From an uncultured Clostridia bacterium (lineage in GTDB: Bacteria > Bacillota > Clostridia > TANB77 > CAG-508), in NCBI GenBank assembly GCA_948852945.1, contig CAQPBJ010000011.1, positions 1-59,843 on the forward strand: 59,843 nt of DNA, given 5' to 3'. A program made the translations under genes and the position numbers. Of the stretch, positions 1 through 7,962 are shown one piece after another. The notes below the pieces were generated by a model. It did not search any database and was not told the DNA's origin. It saw nothing but the letters and a program-made list of their open reading frames with translations. The stretch's first letter is position 1. Each line of letters begins with the position of its first letter.

Positions 1-37
1 CAGTGGGTCGAGAGTTCGAATCTCCCTCTCGCTACCA
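1..37 (+). tRNA. tRNA, 3' end only
   Basis: The window opens inside a tRNA gene. A T-loop (TTCGAAT, 15-21) is followed by the 3' acceptor strand TCTCGCT and an encoded ACCA at 34-37. The T-stem (10-14 with 22-26) has one A:C mismatch at 11/25. The anticodon lies outside the window, so the amino acid cannot be named. Confidence 0.8.
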
Positions 38-38
38 A

Positions 39-67
39 AACTTCCAAGAAATTGGAAGTTTTTTTAT
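39..67 (+). terminator. Intrinsic terminator after the tRNA
   Basis: A perfect 9-bp stem (AACTTCCAA / TTGGAAGTT) with a GAAA tetraloop runs directly into a run of T. It ends the tRNA transcript. Confidence 0.85.
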
Positions 68-358
68 TTTGAACTGTTTTTACTTTTCTATTTATTTTTT
101 TACATAAAAAATTAAACATTCTATAAATCTAATTTATTATTTGACATTCTCAATAGCAGGTGCTATTATGAGTTTAGCAATATTGTAATAATCTATGCAA
201 ATATGTATGTAGTAAAAAAAACTAGGAATGCCGTCCTAGTCTTTTTTACTTTCATTCGATTTCATTTTCAAAATAAAGTGATTGTAAAATAACTTTTTTA
301 GAGTGCAATAATATTTTTTATTTTCCTATTATTGTCTAAAATATAAAATTATTATACA
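68..358. other. AT-rich intergenic region before the sigma-factor pairs
   Basis: No coding sequence with a ribosome binding site is seen here. The only clear structure is the hairpin at 221-247. The rest is A/T-rich spacer leading to the ECF-type promoter at 359-388. Confidence 0.5.
221..247 (+). terminator. Bidirectional intrinsic terminator
   Basis: A 7-bp stem (ACTAGGA / TCCTAGT) is flanked by A7 on the left and CT6 on the right, so it could stop transcription in both directions. No gene is evident directly upstream. Confidence 0.7.
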
Positions 359-388
359 TGTAACATTTTTTTAAATTTTAATGTCATA
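359..388 (+). promoter_or_regulatory. Putative ECF-sigma autoregulatory promoter
   Basis: TGTAAC (359-364) and GTCATA (383-388) are 18 bp apart, just upstream of the ribosome binding site of the first ECF sigma gene. The same pair of boxes occurs before the second sigma gene (1779-1807). Elements of the TGwAAC / CGTC kind are typical of ECF promoters. The short distance to the Shine-Dalgarno site means the 5' leader would be very short, which lowers confidence. Confidence 0.45.
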
Positions 389-406
389 TATAAAAGGAGG
401 TTAATT

Positions 407-892
407 ATGCTAAATATCGAAGAACTGTATAAAAGCTATTTTACAACGATATATAAGTTTTTAATTTGCCTTACACATGACATTGATTTAGCAGAAGATT
501 TAACTCAAGAAACTTTTTGTAAAGCTATAAAAAATATTAATCAATTTAAAAATAATTCTAAAATTTCGGTTTGGCTCTGCTCTATCGCTAAAAATTTATA
601 TTTTGATTATTGTAAGAAAAATAATAAGTATCATACTTTAGATATTGATGATGTCTTTGATTTGGAGGTTCCGGAATTTACAAATGATGTAATATCCGAT
701 CAGATGTTACATAAAAGCATGAAATCTTTAAATGCTGAAACTAGACAAGTTGTCTATTTGCGAATAATAGGTAATCTTACTTTTAAAGAAATATCAATTG
801 TGTTAAATAAATCTGAAGTATGGGCTAGAGTAACTTTTTATCGTGGTAAAGAAAAATTAAAGGAGGTTGATTATTATGGAAAAGAAAATTGA
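407..892 (+). CDS. ECF-type RNA polymerase sigma factor (copy 1)
   Basis: This is a 161-residue sigma-70 family factor with region 2 (about residues 8-70, with the LTQETFCKA segment) and a C-terminal region 4 helix-turn-helix (about 105-155, LTFKEISIVLNKSEVWARV). The length is normal for the ECF class. AAAGGAGG lies 6 bp before the ATG. It should direct RNA polymerase to a small regulon and be held by the membrane protein encoded next, whose start lies inside this gene. The gene at 1828 is a close paralogue in the same arrangement. The signal sensed cannot be inferred. Confidence 0.9.
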   Translation: MLNIEELYKSYFTTIYKFLICLTHDIDLAEDLTQETFCKAIKNINQFKNNSKISVWLCSIAKNLYFDYCKKNNKYHTLDIDDVFDLEVPEFTNDVISDQMLHKSMKSLNAETRQVVYLRIIGNLTFKEISIVLNKSEVWARVTFYRGKEKLKEVDYYGKEN

Positions 893-1739
893 ATGTGGTA
901 TTGTATATGATCTACTACCTAATTATATTGAACATTTAACTAATGAACATTCTAATGCTTTTGTTGAAAATCATCTAACAACTTGTGATGAATGTAAAAA
1001 TCTTTATGATAATTTAATGAATGAAATGAATGTTAATTCTAGTACTAATGACGAAATAAACTTTCTAAAAAAATATAAAATACATTTTGACATATTAAAA
1101 ATTATTCTTATTTTTATTTTAATTATAATATCAATAGTTTTTATCAATATTACTAGAAAGGTAATAATTATTAATAACTTACAAAATAAAGCTTCTGAAT
1201 ATATTAATTCTACTAATTACTATATAAGGCGAGTATCAACTGAAGATGGTTTTGAAACAGTTGTTGAAACTTATAAAAAAGATCAAATAACTTTACAAAA
1301 AATAACTAAAACTTCTTATGAAGGAACAAGTACAATGATTAACTATTCAAAAAATGGAATAACTAATACTTATATCGAAGATACAAATAAATCAAAAATT
1401 GCTATTTTAAATGTTGAAAACGCAAGCATGTCTAACTCTATAGATAATTGGGTATCTACTCAAGGTTTGAGACACACTATTTCTTCTTCATTAATGTGTT
1501 CAATTAAAAGTGAAAAAATAAATGGAATTGATTGTTATAAAATAACTAATTTCTATCCTGCTCAAAGTTTGATGTCAGATTTTGATAACCCTTCTTTTTA
1601 TATCAATAAAGAAACTGGTTTGATGATAAAAAACAATGACTATGGTTCTAGTTATTTTGAATATACCTTTGATGTGGTAACAGATCAAGATTTGATAGAA
1701 CCTGATATTAATGAGTATACTATACAAGAAAATAATTAA
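876..1739 (+). CDS. Membrane anti-sigma factor, zinc-finger HC2 type (copy 1)
   Basis: This 287-residue protein has a cytoplasmic N-terminal zf-HC2-like motif (HLTTCDEC, about residues 34-41), one transmembrane segment (about 68-92) and a long extracellular domain of LolA/lipoprotein-like appearance ending in YINKETGL...YTF repeats. The ATG at 876 is chosen over an in-frame TTG at 867 because AAAGGAGG (859-866) is correctly spaced only for 876. The start overlaps the sigma gene, implying translational coupling. It should sequester the preceding sigma factor at the membrane until a surface signal releases it. Partner assignment rests on gene order. Confidence 0.85.
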   Translation: MEKKIECGIVYDLLPNYIEHLTNEHSNAFVENHLTTCDECKNLYDNLMNEMNVNSSTNDEINFLKKYKIHFDILKIILIFILIIISIVFINITRKVIIINNLQNKASEYINSTNYYIRRVSTEDGFETVVETYKKDQITLQKITKTSYEGTSTMINYSKNGITNTYIEDTNKSKIAILNVENASMSNSIDNWVSTQGLRHTISSSLMCSIKSEKINGIDCYKITNFYPAQSLMSDFDNPSFYINKETGLMIKNNDYGSSYFEYTFDVVTDQDLIEPDINEYTIQENN

Positions 1740-1747
1740 TTTATTTT

Positions 1748-1779
1748 GAGATTATGTTTATAACATAATCTCTTTTTTT
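1748..1779 (+). terminator. Intrinsic terminator between the two sigma/anti-sigma pairs
   Basis: A perfect 9-bp stem (GAGATTATG / CATAATCTC) is followed by T7. The T-run abuts the proposed -35 box of the second pair, so the two pairs are separate transcription units packed tightly together. Confidence 0.85.
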
Positions 1780-1807
1780 GTAACGTTTTATTTTTTTAAG
1801 AGTCATA
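1779..1807 (+). promoter_or_regulatory. Putative ECF-sigma promoter of the second pair
   Basis: TGTAAC (1779-1784) and GTCATA (1802-1807) are 17 bp apart. Both boxes match those before the first pair, which is why a shared ECF promoter type is proposed. Confidence 0.45.
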
Positions 1808-1827
1808 ATAAATAAAGGAGGAAAATT

Positions 1828-2328
1828 ATGCAAGACTTTGATGATATATATAAAGAATATTTTAATACTGTATATAAATTTTTGCTGTATTTGAGTCATA
1901 ATAATGTTGAACTTTCAGAAGATTTAGCTCAAGAAACTTTTTATAAAGCAATTGTAAAGATTGATAGTTTTTCTCAGAAATGTAAGCTTTCAGTTTGGCT
2001 GTGTCAAATTGCAAAAAATTTGTATTATGACTATTATTCTAAACATAAAAAATTTAGACAGCTGGAGAAAAATATTTCAGATGATGTAATAGTAAATGAA
2101 TTATTTGAAGATGATTTGATAGCTGATATAGAAAAAAATATTTTGTATGATAAAATACAAAAATTAGATGAATCAGTGAGACAACTTATCTATCTTAGAG
2201 TTTCTGGTAATCTTAGTTTTAAAGAGATAGGGATTATATTAAATAAAACCGAAGTATGGGCCAGAGTTACCTATTATAGAGAAAAAGAAAAATTAAAGGA
2301 GGATTTTAACAATGGAAAAAAATTGTGA
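1828..2328 (+). CDS. ECF-type RNA polymerase sigma factor (copy 2)
   Basis: This 166-residue sigma factor is clearly paralogous to the one at 407. It shares the N-terminal YKEYF/YKSYF and LAQETFYKA segments in region 2 and LSFKEIGIILNKTEVWARV in region 4. AAAGGAGG lies 6 bp before the ATG. The tandem repeat of the whole sigma/anti-sigma unit indicates duplication followed by divergence. The two factors may have separate signals but overlapping promoter recognition. Confidence 0.9.
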   Translation: MQDFDDIYKEYFNTVYKFLLYLSHNNVELSEDLAQETFYKAIVKIDSFSQKCKLSVWLCQIAKNLYYDYYSKHKKFRQLEKNISDDVIVNELFEDDLIADIEKNILYDKIQKLDESVRQLIYLRVSGNLSFKEIGIILNKTEVWARVTYYREKEKLKEDFNNGKKL

Positions 2329-3163
2329 ATGTAAGATTGTTCAAGACCTATTGCCTAACTATATTGAAAAAATGACTAATGATGAATCTAATATTTTTAT
2401 AGAACAACATTTATTAAATTGTGAAGATTGTTCTAAAAGTTTGAAACTGATGAAAGAAAATAGAGATACTATTGATGTAAAACATGAAATTAGTTTCTTT
2501 AAAAAATATAAATATAAGTTGAATCTATTAAAAATATTGATATTAATAGTTGTACTATTCTTTTTATTTACAACTATAAGAAAAGTAGTTATAATATCCA
2601 ATTTAAGTAATCTTTCTGAACGATATGTAAATTCAACTAATTATCATAAAATAATGTATGCTTACGAAAAAGATTCTTATATAAAAACTGAAGTATATTG
2701 CTTGGAAAATAAAAAGTTTTTTCAAATAACAAAAATTATCGATGGAAATATACAAGTTAAAAAAATATATTCGGATGGCGAATTTGTTAATATATATACT
2801 GAAGATGAAAATGGCAAACACGCTCAGTTAAATCAAAAAATGGAACTTTCAGTTGATATGCAAAATTATTTATATACTGATAATATTTTTCATTTAGTAT
2901 CTTATAGTATTCCTGCATCTGTAAAATCAAAAGATTATTATGGCAAAAAGTGTTATTATATAGCTAATTTTGACACACCTTATTCTATATCGGAAGATGG
3001 AATATTTATAGATAAGGAAACTGGTCTTATTGTAAAAGCTATAACTAGTGTTGAAGTAGCTAATGGAATTACTCCTGCTGTAGATTACGTTTATGAATTT
3101 GGAAATGTTACTGAAAAAGATTTTGTAGAGCCTAATATAGAAGATTACAAAATTATTGATTAA
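2312..3163 (+). CDS. Membrane anti-sigma factor, zinc-finger HC2 type (copy 2)
   Basis: This 283-residue protein is paralogous to the one at 876. It has an N-terminal HLLNCEDC motif, a single transmembrane segment (about residues 72-90) and an extracellular domain with YYGKKCYYIANF and IDKETGLIVK segments. AAAGGAGG (2295-2302) precedes the ATG, which overlaps the sigma gene by 17 bp. It is inferred to be the partner of the sigma factor at 1828. Confidence 0.85.
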   Translation: MEKNCECKIVQDLLPNYIEKMTNDESNIFIEQHLLNCEDCSKSLKLMKENRDTIDVKHEISFFKKYKYKLNLLKILILIVVLFFLFTTIRKVVIISNLSNLSERYVNSTNYHKIMYAYEKDSYIKTEVYCLENKKFFQITKIIDGNIQVKKIYSDGEFVNIYTEDENGKHAQLNQKMELSVDMQNYLYTDNIFHLVSYSIPASVKSKDYYGKKCYYIANFDTPYSISEDGIFIDKETGLIVKAITSVEVANGITPAVDYVYEFGNVTEKDFVEPNIEDYKIID

Positions 3164-3185
3164 TATTACTAAATTGTGCGTTTTA

Positions 3186-3222
3186 AAATCAGATAAACTT
3201 TGTGGTTTATCTGATTTTTTTA
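3186..3222 (+). terminator. Intrinsic terminator after the second anti-sigma gene
   Basis: A 13-bp perfect stem (AAATCAGATAAAC / GTTTATCTGATTT) is followed by a T-run. Confidence 0.85.
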
Positions 3223-3355
3223 TACATTCATTTTTAAGTTAATTTCTAGTCATAAAAAAATGTAAAATTTTGTAAAAGTACATCTTGTTTTTTATTATAT
3301 TTTTATGTTATGATTTTATAATAGCGCTTGAAAGGGGGAGGAACTGGAAAGATTT

Positions 3356-3523
3356 ATGAAGACAAATGATAGTACGAAAATTGAAGGTGAAAAAGTAGGA
3401 ACTGTTCATGTATCAATGTATAAAGATACTTCTACTAGATTACCTTTCTTCTTTATCACTTCTGATAATGAAGATATGTTACAAGTTTCTTATATTATTG
3501 AAGATTCTTTGTGCGATTTTTAG
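3356..3523 (+). CDS. Small protein of unknown function, 55 residues
   Basis: This short open frame begins MKTNDSTKIEGEKVGTVHVS and ends in an acidic, hydrophobic tail. A purine-rich AAAGGGGGAGG lies upstream at a slightly long distance (about 14 bp), a TATAAT box lies at 3316-3321, and a clean terminator overlaps the stop codon. That complete transcription-unit layout is why it is called. No family is recognised. Confidence 0.5.
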   Translation: MKTNDSTKIEGEKVGTVHVSMYKDTSTRLPFFFITSDNEDMLQVSYIIEDSLCDF

Positions 3524-3546
3524 ACTAACTTTTGTTAGTCTTTTTC
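3522..3546 (+). terminator. Intrinsic terminator overlapping the small gene's stop
   Basis: An 8-bp stem (AGACTAAC / GTTAGTCT) with a TTTT loop is followed by T5. Confidence 0.75.
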
Positions 3547-3580
3547 CTTTTAGTTGATGTTTTTATTTATCTTTCTATAT

Positions 3581-3609
3581 TTGAAGTTATTTATATAGTA
3601 TGTTATAAT
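3581..3609 (+). promoter_or_regulatory. Sigma-A promoter of the acetyltransferase gene
   Basis: TTGAAG (3581-3586), a 17-bp spacer and TATAAT (3604-3609). Confidence 0.8.
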
Positions 3610-3641
3610 AGTATACATAAAATTTTGAAGGGAGTGTTGTT

Positions 3642-4145
3642 ATGGCTAACCACTTAGTTCGGATAACCGATAAAGATTATCGGGACTTTCGACGGAACTA
3701 CTCCAAAATTACCTATAGCTTCAATAAACATGGTGAACCTGCTCAGATCTCCGAAGATGAAGTTAGAGAATTTTCCAATAATTTTTTGAACAGTATCATT
3801 GGAAAAGGTGATTTTCTTGACATCATGGATGAGCCTGAAAAATATGAGCTCTATTTTTTAAAAAATGATGTCGAAGAAATTATTGGTGTTCTCTCATTAA
3901 CATTTTCAGAGAAAAGTTGTTTTATTTCTGAGTTTGCTGTGTTTGAACGTGGTAAGGGTCTCGGTACTGAACTCTATTCTCTAGCTTTGGAGAAGATGCG
4001 TCCTCACGGAACACGCTTGATTGAGCTTTCTGCTCCTCCGCCTTTCGCAGGTTCTCGCGAATTTTGGATGAAGCTTGGTTTTACGCTCAAGTATAAAAGC
4101 AATTCTGTTTTTGAGAAGCAAATTAAATTTCGGCACCATAATTAA
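3642..4145 (+). CDS. GNAT-family N-acetyltransferase
   Basis: This 167-residue protein carries the GNAT acetyl-CoA binding motif A (ERGKGLGTELYSLAL, about residues 105-120) and the usual C-terminal segment with FWMKLGFTL. It should transfer an acetyl group from acetyl-CoA to an amine; the substrate is unknown. GAAGGGAG lies before the ATG. The gene is a single transcription unit with its own promoter (3581) and terminator (4165). Its base composition is visibly richer in G+C than its neighbours, suggesting acquisition. Confidence 0.85.
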   Translation: MANHLVRITDKDYRDFRRNYSKITYSFNKHGEPAQISEDEVREFSNNFLNSIIGKGDFLDIMDEPEKYELYFLKNDVEEIIGVLSLTFSEKSCFISEFAVFERGKGLGTELYSLALEKMRPHGTRLIELSAPPPFAGSREFWMKLGFTLKYKSNSVFEKQIKFRHHN

Positions 4146-4164
4146 GAATGACACACCAAAAAAT

Positions 4165-4210
4165 GTCGTCAGACAATCTGCAATTTAGATTGTTTGACGA
4201 CGTTTTATTT
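4165..4210 (+). terminator. Intrinsic terminator after the acetyltransferase
   Basis: A 15-bp stem with one G:T pair (GTCGTCAGACAATCT with AGATTGTTTGACGAC) is followed by a T-rich tract. Confidence 0.85.
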
Positions 4211-4303
4211 TATACAAACAGTGATATTGGTTCATTTTCTTTTTTGTATGATTTTATTATGTCTTTCATATTATATTTTTTACATTCTTATCAATTAAAT
4301 TGC

Positions 4304-4340
4304 AAAGGCAGGTGGCGGAACTCCGTCACTTGCCTTTTTT
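4304..4340. terminator. Strong hairpin between convergent genes
   Basis: A 16-bp near-perfect stem (AAAGGCAGGTGGCGGA / TCCGTCACTTGCCTTT) has a T-run on the plus strand. It sits just after the stop of the minus-strand hydrolase gene and probably ends transcription from both sides. Confidence 0.75.
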
Positions 4341-4343
4341 CGG

Positions 4344-5117
4344 TCAATTCATATCATTGTGAAAAGCCTGGTTTCCTATCACATAGATGTCGATGTTCTC
4401 CCGCTTTGCCGTTTCTTTTTCTGAAAGAGGTTCTATGATAGAGTAAAAATGATGTGCGCCATTTGAAAAATATGCTTTAGTTGGGTCTTCCCCATTTATA
4501 GCATCTTCTACGGCAGCCATGCAGATTTCATATTCTGGACAGTTTATGAAAAAATCATCTGTCATATCTTTCGGATAAGCAAATGCCCCAGGATATGTGA
4601 TAACTTCCATAACATTTCCATTCTCTGCTCCATATTCTTTACTTCTAGTTTTGAGGCGATTAAGAATTACAGCTACTATTGAAATTCTTCCCTCTTCGCA
4701 CTCTCCCCTTCCTTCTTCGTAGACAGTCTTACCCATTGCGATTTTTTCACTTTCTGTAAATGCGGTTATCGGATCTTCCTCAATTACCTCTGCAGTGAGT
4801 TTGACTGGTTCTGCTGAAATTTGGACTACTTTTTTGTCTTGAGTTACCTGTTTCATCTCGATGTTCTCTGCTTTACTTGCTACTTGGACTTCTACTAAGT
4901 CCACCTCCGTTTTTACGACGATTGCTTCATCATCTTTTTTGAGCATAGTCTTGCATAGAACAATAGTGATTACTACAAGTGTCAAGATTAAAAGTGCCAT
5001 TTTTTGGGCCTTTTGGCGGTTCTTTTTGATTGCTCTTCGGCATCTCCTTCTGTTTGTGCATGTCTTGCACTTTTCTGTCAACGAAAATGCTGACCGATGT
5101 TTGCATCTCTTTGCCAT
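4344..5117 (-). CDS. SleB/CwlJ-type cell-wall hydrolase, membrane anchored
   Basis: This 257-residue protein has a Cys/Arg/Lys-rich N-terminus (several C residues within residues 5-28), one transmembrane segment (about 40-60), a linker and a C-terminal Hydrolase_2 domain (about 115-257). The family signature VYEEGRGECEEGRISIVAVI is followed by ILNRL, YPGAFA and a final VIGNQAFH. Proteins of this family cleave cortex or vegetative peptidoglycan. AGGAGG precedes the ATG. It is a single gene with its own promoter (5195-5223), and its composition is richer in G+C than the flanks. The Cys-rich N-terminus could bind metal, which is inference. Confidence 0.8.
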   Translation of the reverse strand: MAKRCKHRSAFSLTEKCKTCTNRRRCRRAIKKNRQKAQKMALLILTLVVITIVLCKTMLKKDDEAIVVKTEVDLVEVQVASKAENIEMKQVTQDKKVVQISAEPVKLTAEVIEEDPITAFTESEKIAMGKTVYEEGRGECEEGRISIVAVILNRLKTRSKEYGAENGNVMEVITYPGAFAYPKDMTDDFFINCPEYEICMAAVEDAINGEDPTKAYFSNGAHHFYSIIEPLSEKETAKRENIDIYVIGNQAFHNDMN

Positions 5118-5194
5118 TTTTCTCTCCTCCTGTGTATTTTGTTTTGGTTAACCACCTCATGGTGGATATGGCATAATAAGGCTTACATATCATA

Positions 5195-5223
5195 ATTATA
5201 TCATTTTTTCTGTTTTTATTCAA
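5195..5223 (-). promoter_or_regulatory. Sigma-A promoter of the SleB-like gene
   Basis: On the minus strand TTGAAT (5223-5218), a 17-bp spacer and TATAAT (5200-5195). Confidence 0.8.
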
Positions 5224-5339
5224 ATTTTCCCATTCTTAAGTTAACCTTTGTATTTCTTTTTTATTACAAATATTTTTTTATTGCTAAAATGTATTATAAT
5301 TAATATAGTCTTTTTTTTGAGATGTGAGGGGATAAAAAA

Positions 5340-6149
5340 ATGAAAATTAAATGTACTTATTGTCGTGCTTTTATAAATGATTATGATGAAGTGTGTCCTA
5401 AGTGTGGTGGTCATAATGATAATTTAAAAAGAAATGCAAATCATGTTCCTCAAACTATTGATGAATTAAAGCAATGGTATAAAGATCATAATTTGCCTAA
5501 TTATTATACTACTCGATTTTTTATAGGTGAAAATTATTTATATCCAAAGGCTTTTGGTATTTATAAAGATGAGCAGACTGGAAATTTTATCGTATATAAA
5601 AATAAAGATACTGGCGAACGTGCTATTAGATATGAGGGGAAAGATGAAGCATATGCTGTTAACGAATTGTATATGAAACTTAAAGAAGAAATTTTGCATC
5701 AAAAAGAAAATAATTTGGGATCAAAATCAGCAAATGCTAATGTTCGTAAAATAGCTCTTTCTTTAACTAAGATATTTGCTTGTTTCATATTTGTTCAATT
5801 ATTATTGGGAATATTTTTGTTTGTAATTTTTTCATCAAGCAAATCTAGAGGTTATTATTTATATGATGATACATATTACTACTATCAAAGTGGCTCTTGG
5901 TATAGTTATAGTGCTACCGGTGGTTGGTCTTCTACTACTCCTCCTAAAGAATTGAAATCTAATTCATCTGATTATTTTGAGTCTTATAGTTATTCGTCTG
6001 ATTATGATGTTGATGATTTTAAGGATAGTGGATATTATAAAGAGTCTTCGTCATCTTCTTCATATGATAGTGATTGGGATTCTAGTTCTTCATGGGACTC
6101 AGGTTCTTCGTGGGATTCTAGCTCTACTGATTGGAGTAGTGATTGGTAA
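5340..6149 (+). CDS. Zinc-ribbon membrane protein with Ser/Asp/Trp-rich tail
   Basis: This 269-residue protein starts with a four-Cys zinc ribbon (CTYC ... CPKC, residues 4-22), followed by a soluble region (about 35-125), a transmembrane segment (about 137-163), a Tyr-rich stretch and a low-complexity tail of WDSSS-like repeats (about 225-269). GAGGGG precedes the ATG. The tail would lie on the far side of the membrane from the zinc ribbon. Function is not recognised. Its AT-rich codons match the chromosome rather than the nearby cassette genes. Confidence 0.7.
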   Translation: MKIKCTYCRAFINDYDEVCPKCGGHNDNLKRNANHVPQTIDELKQWYKDHNLPNYYTTRFFIGENYLYPKAFGIYKDEQTGNFIVYKNKDTGERAIRYEGKDEAYAVNELYMKLKEEILHQKENNLGSKSANANVRKIALSLTKIFACFIFVQLLLGIFLFVIFSSSKSRGYYLYDDTYYYYQSGSWYSYSATGGWSSTTPPKELKSNSSDYFESYSYSSDYDVDDFKDSGYYKESSSSSSYDSDWDSSSSWDSGSSWDSSSTDWSSDW

Positions 6150-6164
6150 ATGTTTTAAATTTGA

Positions 6165-6199
6165 AAATCGTAGCGACTATGATAAAGTCACTACGATTT
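6165..6199 (+). terminator. Probable terminator hairpin
   Basis: A stem (AAATCGTAG-GACT / AGTC-CTACGATTT) with one internal mismatch follows the zinc-ribbon gene. The T-run is weak. Confidence 0.6.
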
Positions 6200-6324
6200 A
6201 TTTGATAGTTATTTAAAATAAAGATAACGTTTCATATTCAATTGCTACTTGTATATTAATTATAATACTTTTTTATTCATAAATTCAAAGCTTTACAAAA
6301 TTTAGATAAAAAACACCAATGCTT

Positions 6325-6361
6325 TAAGCTGTATACGTGCTTGAAAAAATCACTCGCGCCA
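6325..6361 (+). repeat. Small palindromic repeat R2, copy A
   Basis: AAGCTGTATACGTGCTTGAA and the following A-run plus CACTCG match copy B at 8342 closely, but pairing is degraded here. It lies directly at the 3' end of the minus-strand CYTH gene. Confidence 0.65.
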
Positions 6362-6964
6362 CTAATCTTTTAGGATTAATTCTATTTTTCCTAAATCAAA
6401 ATTTGTTTCATTATAATATTCTTTTTTCAATTCTTCTATTGTTTTATTTTCCTTATCCATTTTATCTTTAAATAAATCTTTTAATCTTAAATTTCCAAAT
6501 TCTTTTTCTGGAGCTATTTGCTTTGCTACTTCTTTTATTTTGCTTTCTTCTCCTTCTATTTCAATTAAATATCCTATAATAGGCCACCTATCAATTGTAA
6601 TAGTTATATTATCTTTCGTGTACACTTCTCTTTCTTTTTTTATTTGAAAACATAGTGGATATCCTATAGAAGAGAAAACCTTTATATAGTTATCAACCTC
6701 TTCTTTATTGATTTTTATATTTATTTCTTCTCTCTTTGATACATCTTTATAATTATTTATATTTCCTTTATATGTTAATTCAGCTTTATCGTCTTCTATT
6801 CTTATTCGTATCTTGTTTCCTTCTCTAAATAACTGAGCATCAGGTGTATCTATCATAATATCATGTTGATTAATTACCTTTTCTTTTTTAAATCCACTTT
6901 GTTCTATTTTATTTATACATTCTTCTGTGCTTTCCATACAAGTTCTAATTTCTACTTCTACCAT
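6362..6964 (-). CDS. CYTH-domain protein (adenylate cyclase class IV / ThTPase-like)
   Basis: This 200-residue protein begins with the CYTH signature in the form EVEIR (residues 3-7). It continues with alternating charged strands of the triphosphate tunnel fold (RIRIEDDKAELTYKG, KREEINIKI, KKEREVYTKDNITITIDRW, LIEIEGEE). The family acts on organic triphosphates such as thiamine triphosphate, or makes cAMP; the substrate cannot be decided here. AGGAGGG precedes the ATG. It is a single minus-strand gene with an R2 repeat at its 3' end. Confidence 0.8.
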   Translation of the reverse strand: MVEVEIRTCMESTEECINKIEQSGFKKEKVINQHDIMIDTPDAQLFREGNKIRIRIEDDKAELTYKGNINNYKDVSKREEINIKINKEEVDNYIKVFSSIGYPLCFQIKKEREVYTKDNITITIDRWPIIGYLIEIEGEESKIKEVAKQIAPEKEFGNLRLKDLFKDKMDKENKTIEELKKEYYNETNFDLGKIELILKD

Positions 6965-7067
6965 TTTCCCTCCTATTTATTTTTATTTAATTTTTCTATC
7001 TATTTTTATGTACTAATTATATCTTTTCATTGCTCTTTTGTAAAACTCTTTATATTTATACATTATG

Positions 7068-7096
7068 TTTACTTTTTTTCTTTTTTGTTGTATACT
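7068..7096 (+). promoter_or_regulatory. Probable sigma-A promoter
   Basis: TTTACT (7068-7073), a 17-bp spacer and TATACT (7091-7096) lie upstream of the GNAT-like gene. It is weaker than the other cassette promoters. Confidence 0.5.
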
Positions 7097-7147
7097 TAAT
7101 TATACGCTTTTTATCTATGAACTATAATTTTGAGAGGAGTCCTCATG

Positions 7148-7696
7148 ATGAAAAAGCTGGAGAATTTTACCTTGGATGGATGCGTTACTCGGATAAAAGA
7201 AACTACCCTAGCAACTTGGTGGATGCTGCAACAGTTCTTTGCCTATCCTCCATTTAATGAATTCTTCGATACTTCCAAGCTGATTGACTACTTTGGCGAA
7301 TTTGTCAATGGTGGTATTAATCACATGGAAATCGAAATTCAAAATGGTATTTGGGTGCCTGTAGCATTGATGTCGTGGCATCCTATGGTCGTAGGCGATC
7401 ATCCGCTTCATTTTTCTAATCCTGAGAGTGTTGCCTATATTTCTGATTCTATAACCTGTTTAGGATATCAGAAAAAAGGCGTACAAAAGCAACTTTTCGA
7501 TTACACGCTTAAGGAGATGAAAAAACGCAAGTTTACCTTGGTTTACCTTCGCACAAGTCGTCAATCCTCTATGTACTATCTCGCGAAAAAAATGGGCTTT
7601 GTACAAGTTCCTGATGTTACTCAAAATGTAACTTCAATGCGAGTAGGTGGGATTATTGGTTCAGACGAAAGAATCTTTTTTTATCGTTCATTGTGA
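7148..7696 (+). CDS. GNAT-like acetyltransferase
   Basis: This protein of about 183 residues has a GNAT-like C-terminal half: ITCLGYQKKGVQKQL as a degenerate acetyl-CoA loop, then LVYLRTSRQSSMYYLAKKMG resembling motif B. The frame runs back to a TTG at 7130, but that overlaps the Shine-Dalgarno AGGAG (7135-7139). The ATGs at 7145 and 7148 fit better, and 7148 has the best spacing. The gene is richer in G+C than its flanks, stands alone and has a strong terminator. The substrate is unknown. Confidence 0.65.
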   Translation: MKKLENFTLDGCVTRIKETTLATWWMLQQFFAYPPFNEFFDTSKLIDYFGEFVNGGINHMEIEIQNGIWVPVALMSWHPMVVGDHPLHFSNPESVAYISDSITCLGYQKKGVQKQLFDYTLKEMKKRKFTLVYLRTSRQSSMYYLAKKMGFVQVPDVTQNVTSMRVGGIIGSDERIFFYRSL

Positions 7697-7716
7697 ATAA
7701 GAGCTAAGTTTAGCAA

Positions 7717-7755
7717 CCCCATACTAGTTGTTATTTGACTAGTATGGGGATTTTT
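7717..7755 (+). terminator. Intrinsic terminator
   Basis: A perfect 12-bp stem (CCCCATACTAGT / ACTAGTATGGGG) is followed by ATTTTT. Confidence 0.85.
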
Positions 7756-7841
7756 ACATTCTTCTATATTTTTTCTAAGCAACTAATTATTAAAGTTGCT
7801 GTATATTTATCTAATTTTCAAGTGCTCATACAGCAGATTAT

Positions 7842-7870
7842 TAGACAATGTGCTACTTTTCTGCTATAAT
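7842..7870 (+). promoter_or_regulatory. Sigma-A promoter
   Basis: TAGACA (7842-7847), a 17-bp spacer and TATAAT (7865-7870) precede the small gene at 7963. Confidence 0.75.
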
Positions 7871-7962
7871 TATATACTATAAGGCATTTGTTTAGTGAAG
7901 TAGTTATGGTCAGTCGCTACTTAATCACTAACATTGTTAATAATTTAATGAGGTGTAATGTC

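Noticed and set aside
867..875. TTG start nine bases upstream in the first anti-sigma gene
   Set aside because: It directly abuts the Shine-Dalgarno sequence; the ATG at 876 has correct spacing and matches the paralogue.
4148..4438. Plus-strand frame after the acetyltransferase gene
   Set aside because: It runs through two terminator hairpins and the 3' end of the SleB-like gene on the other strand, and has no ribosome binding site.
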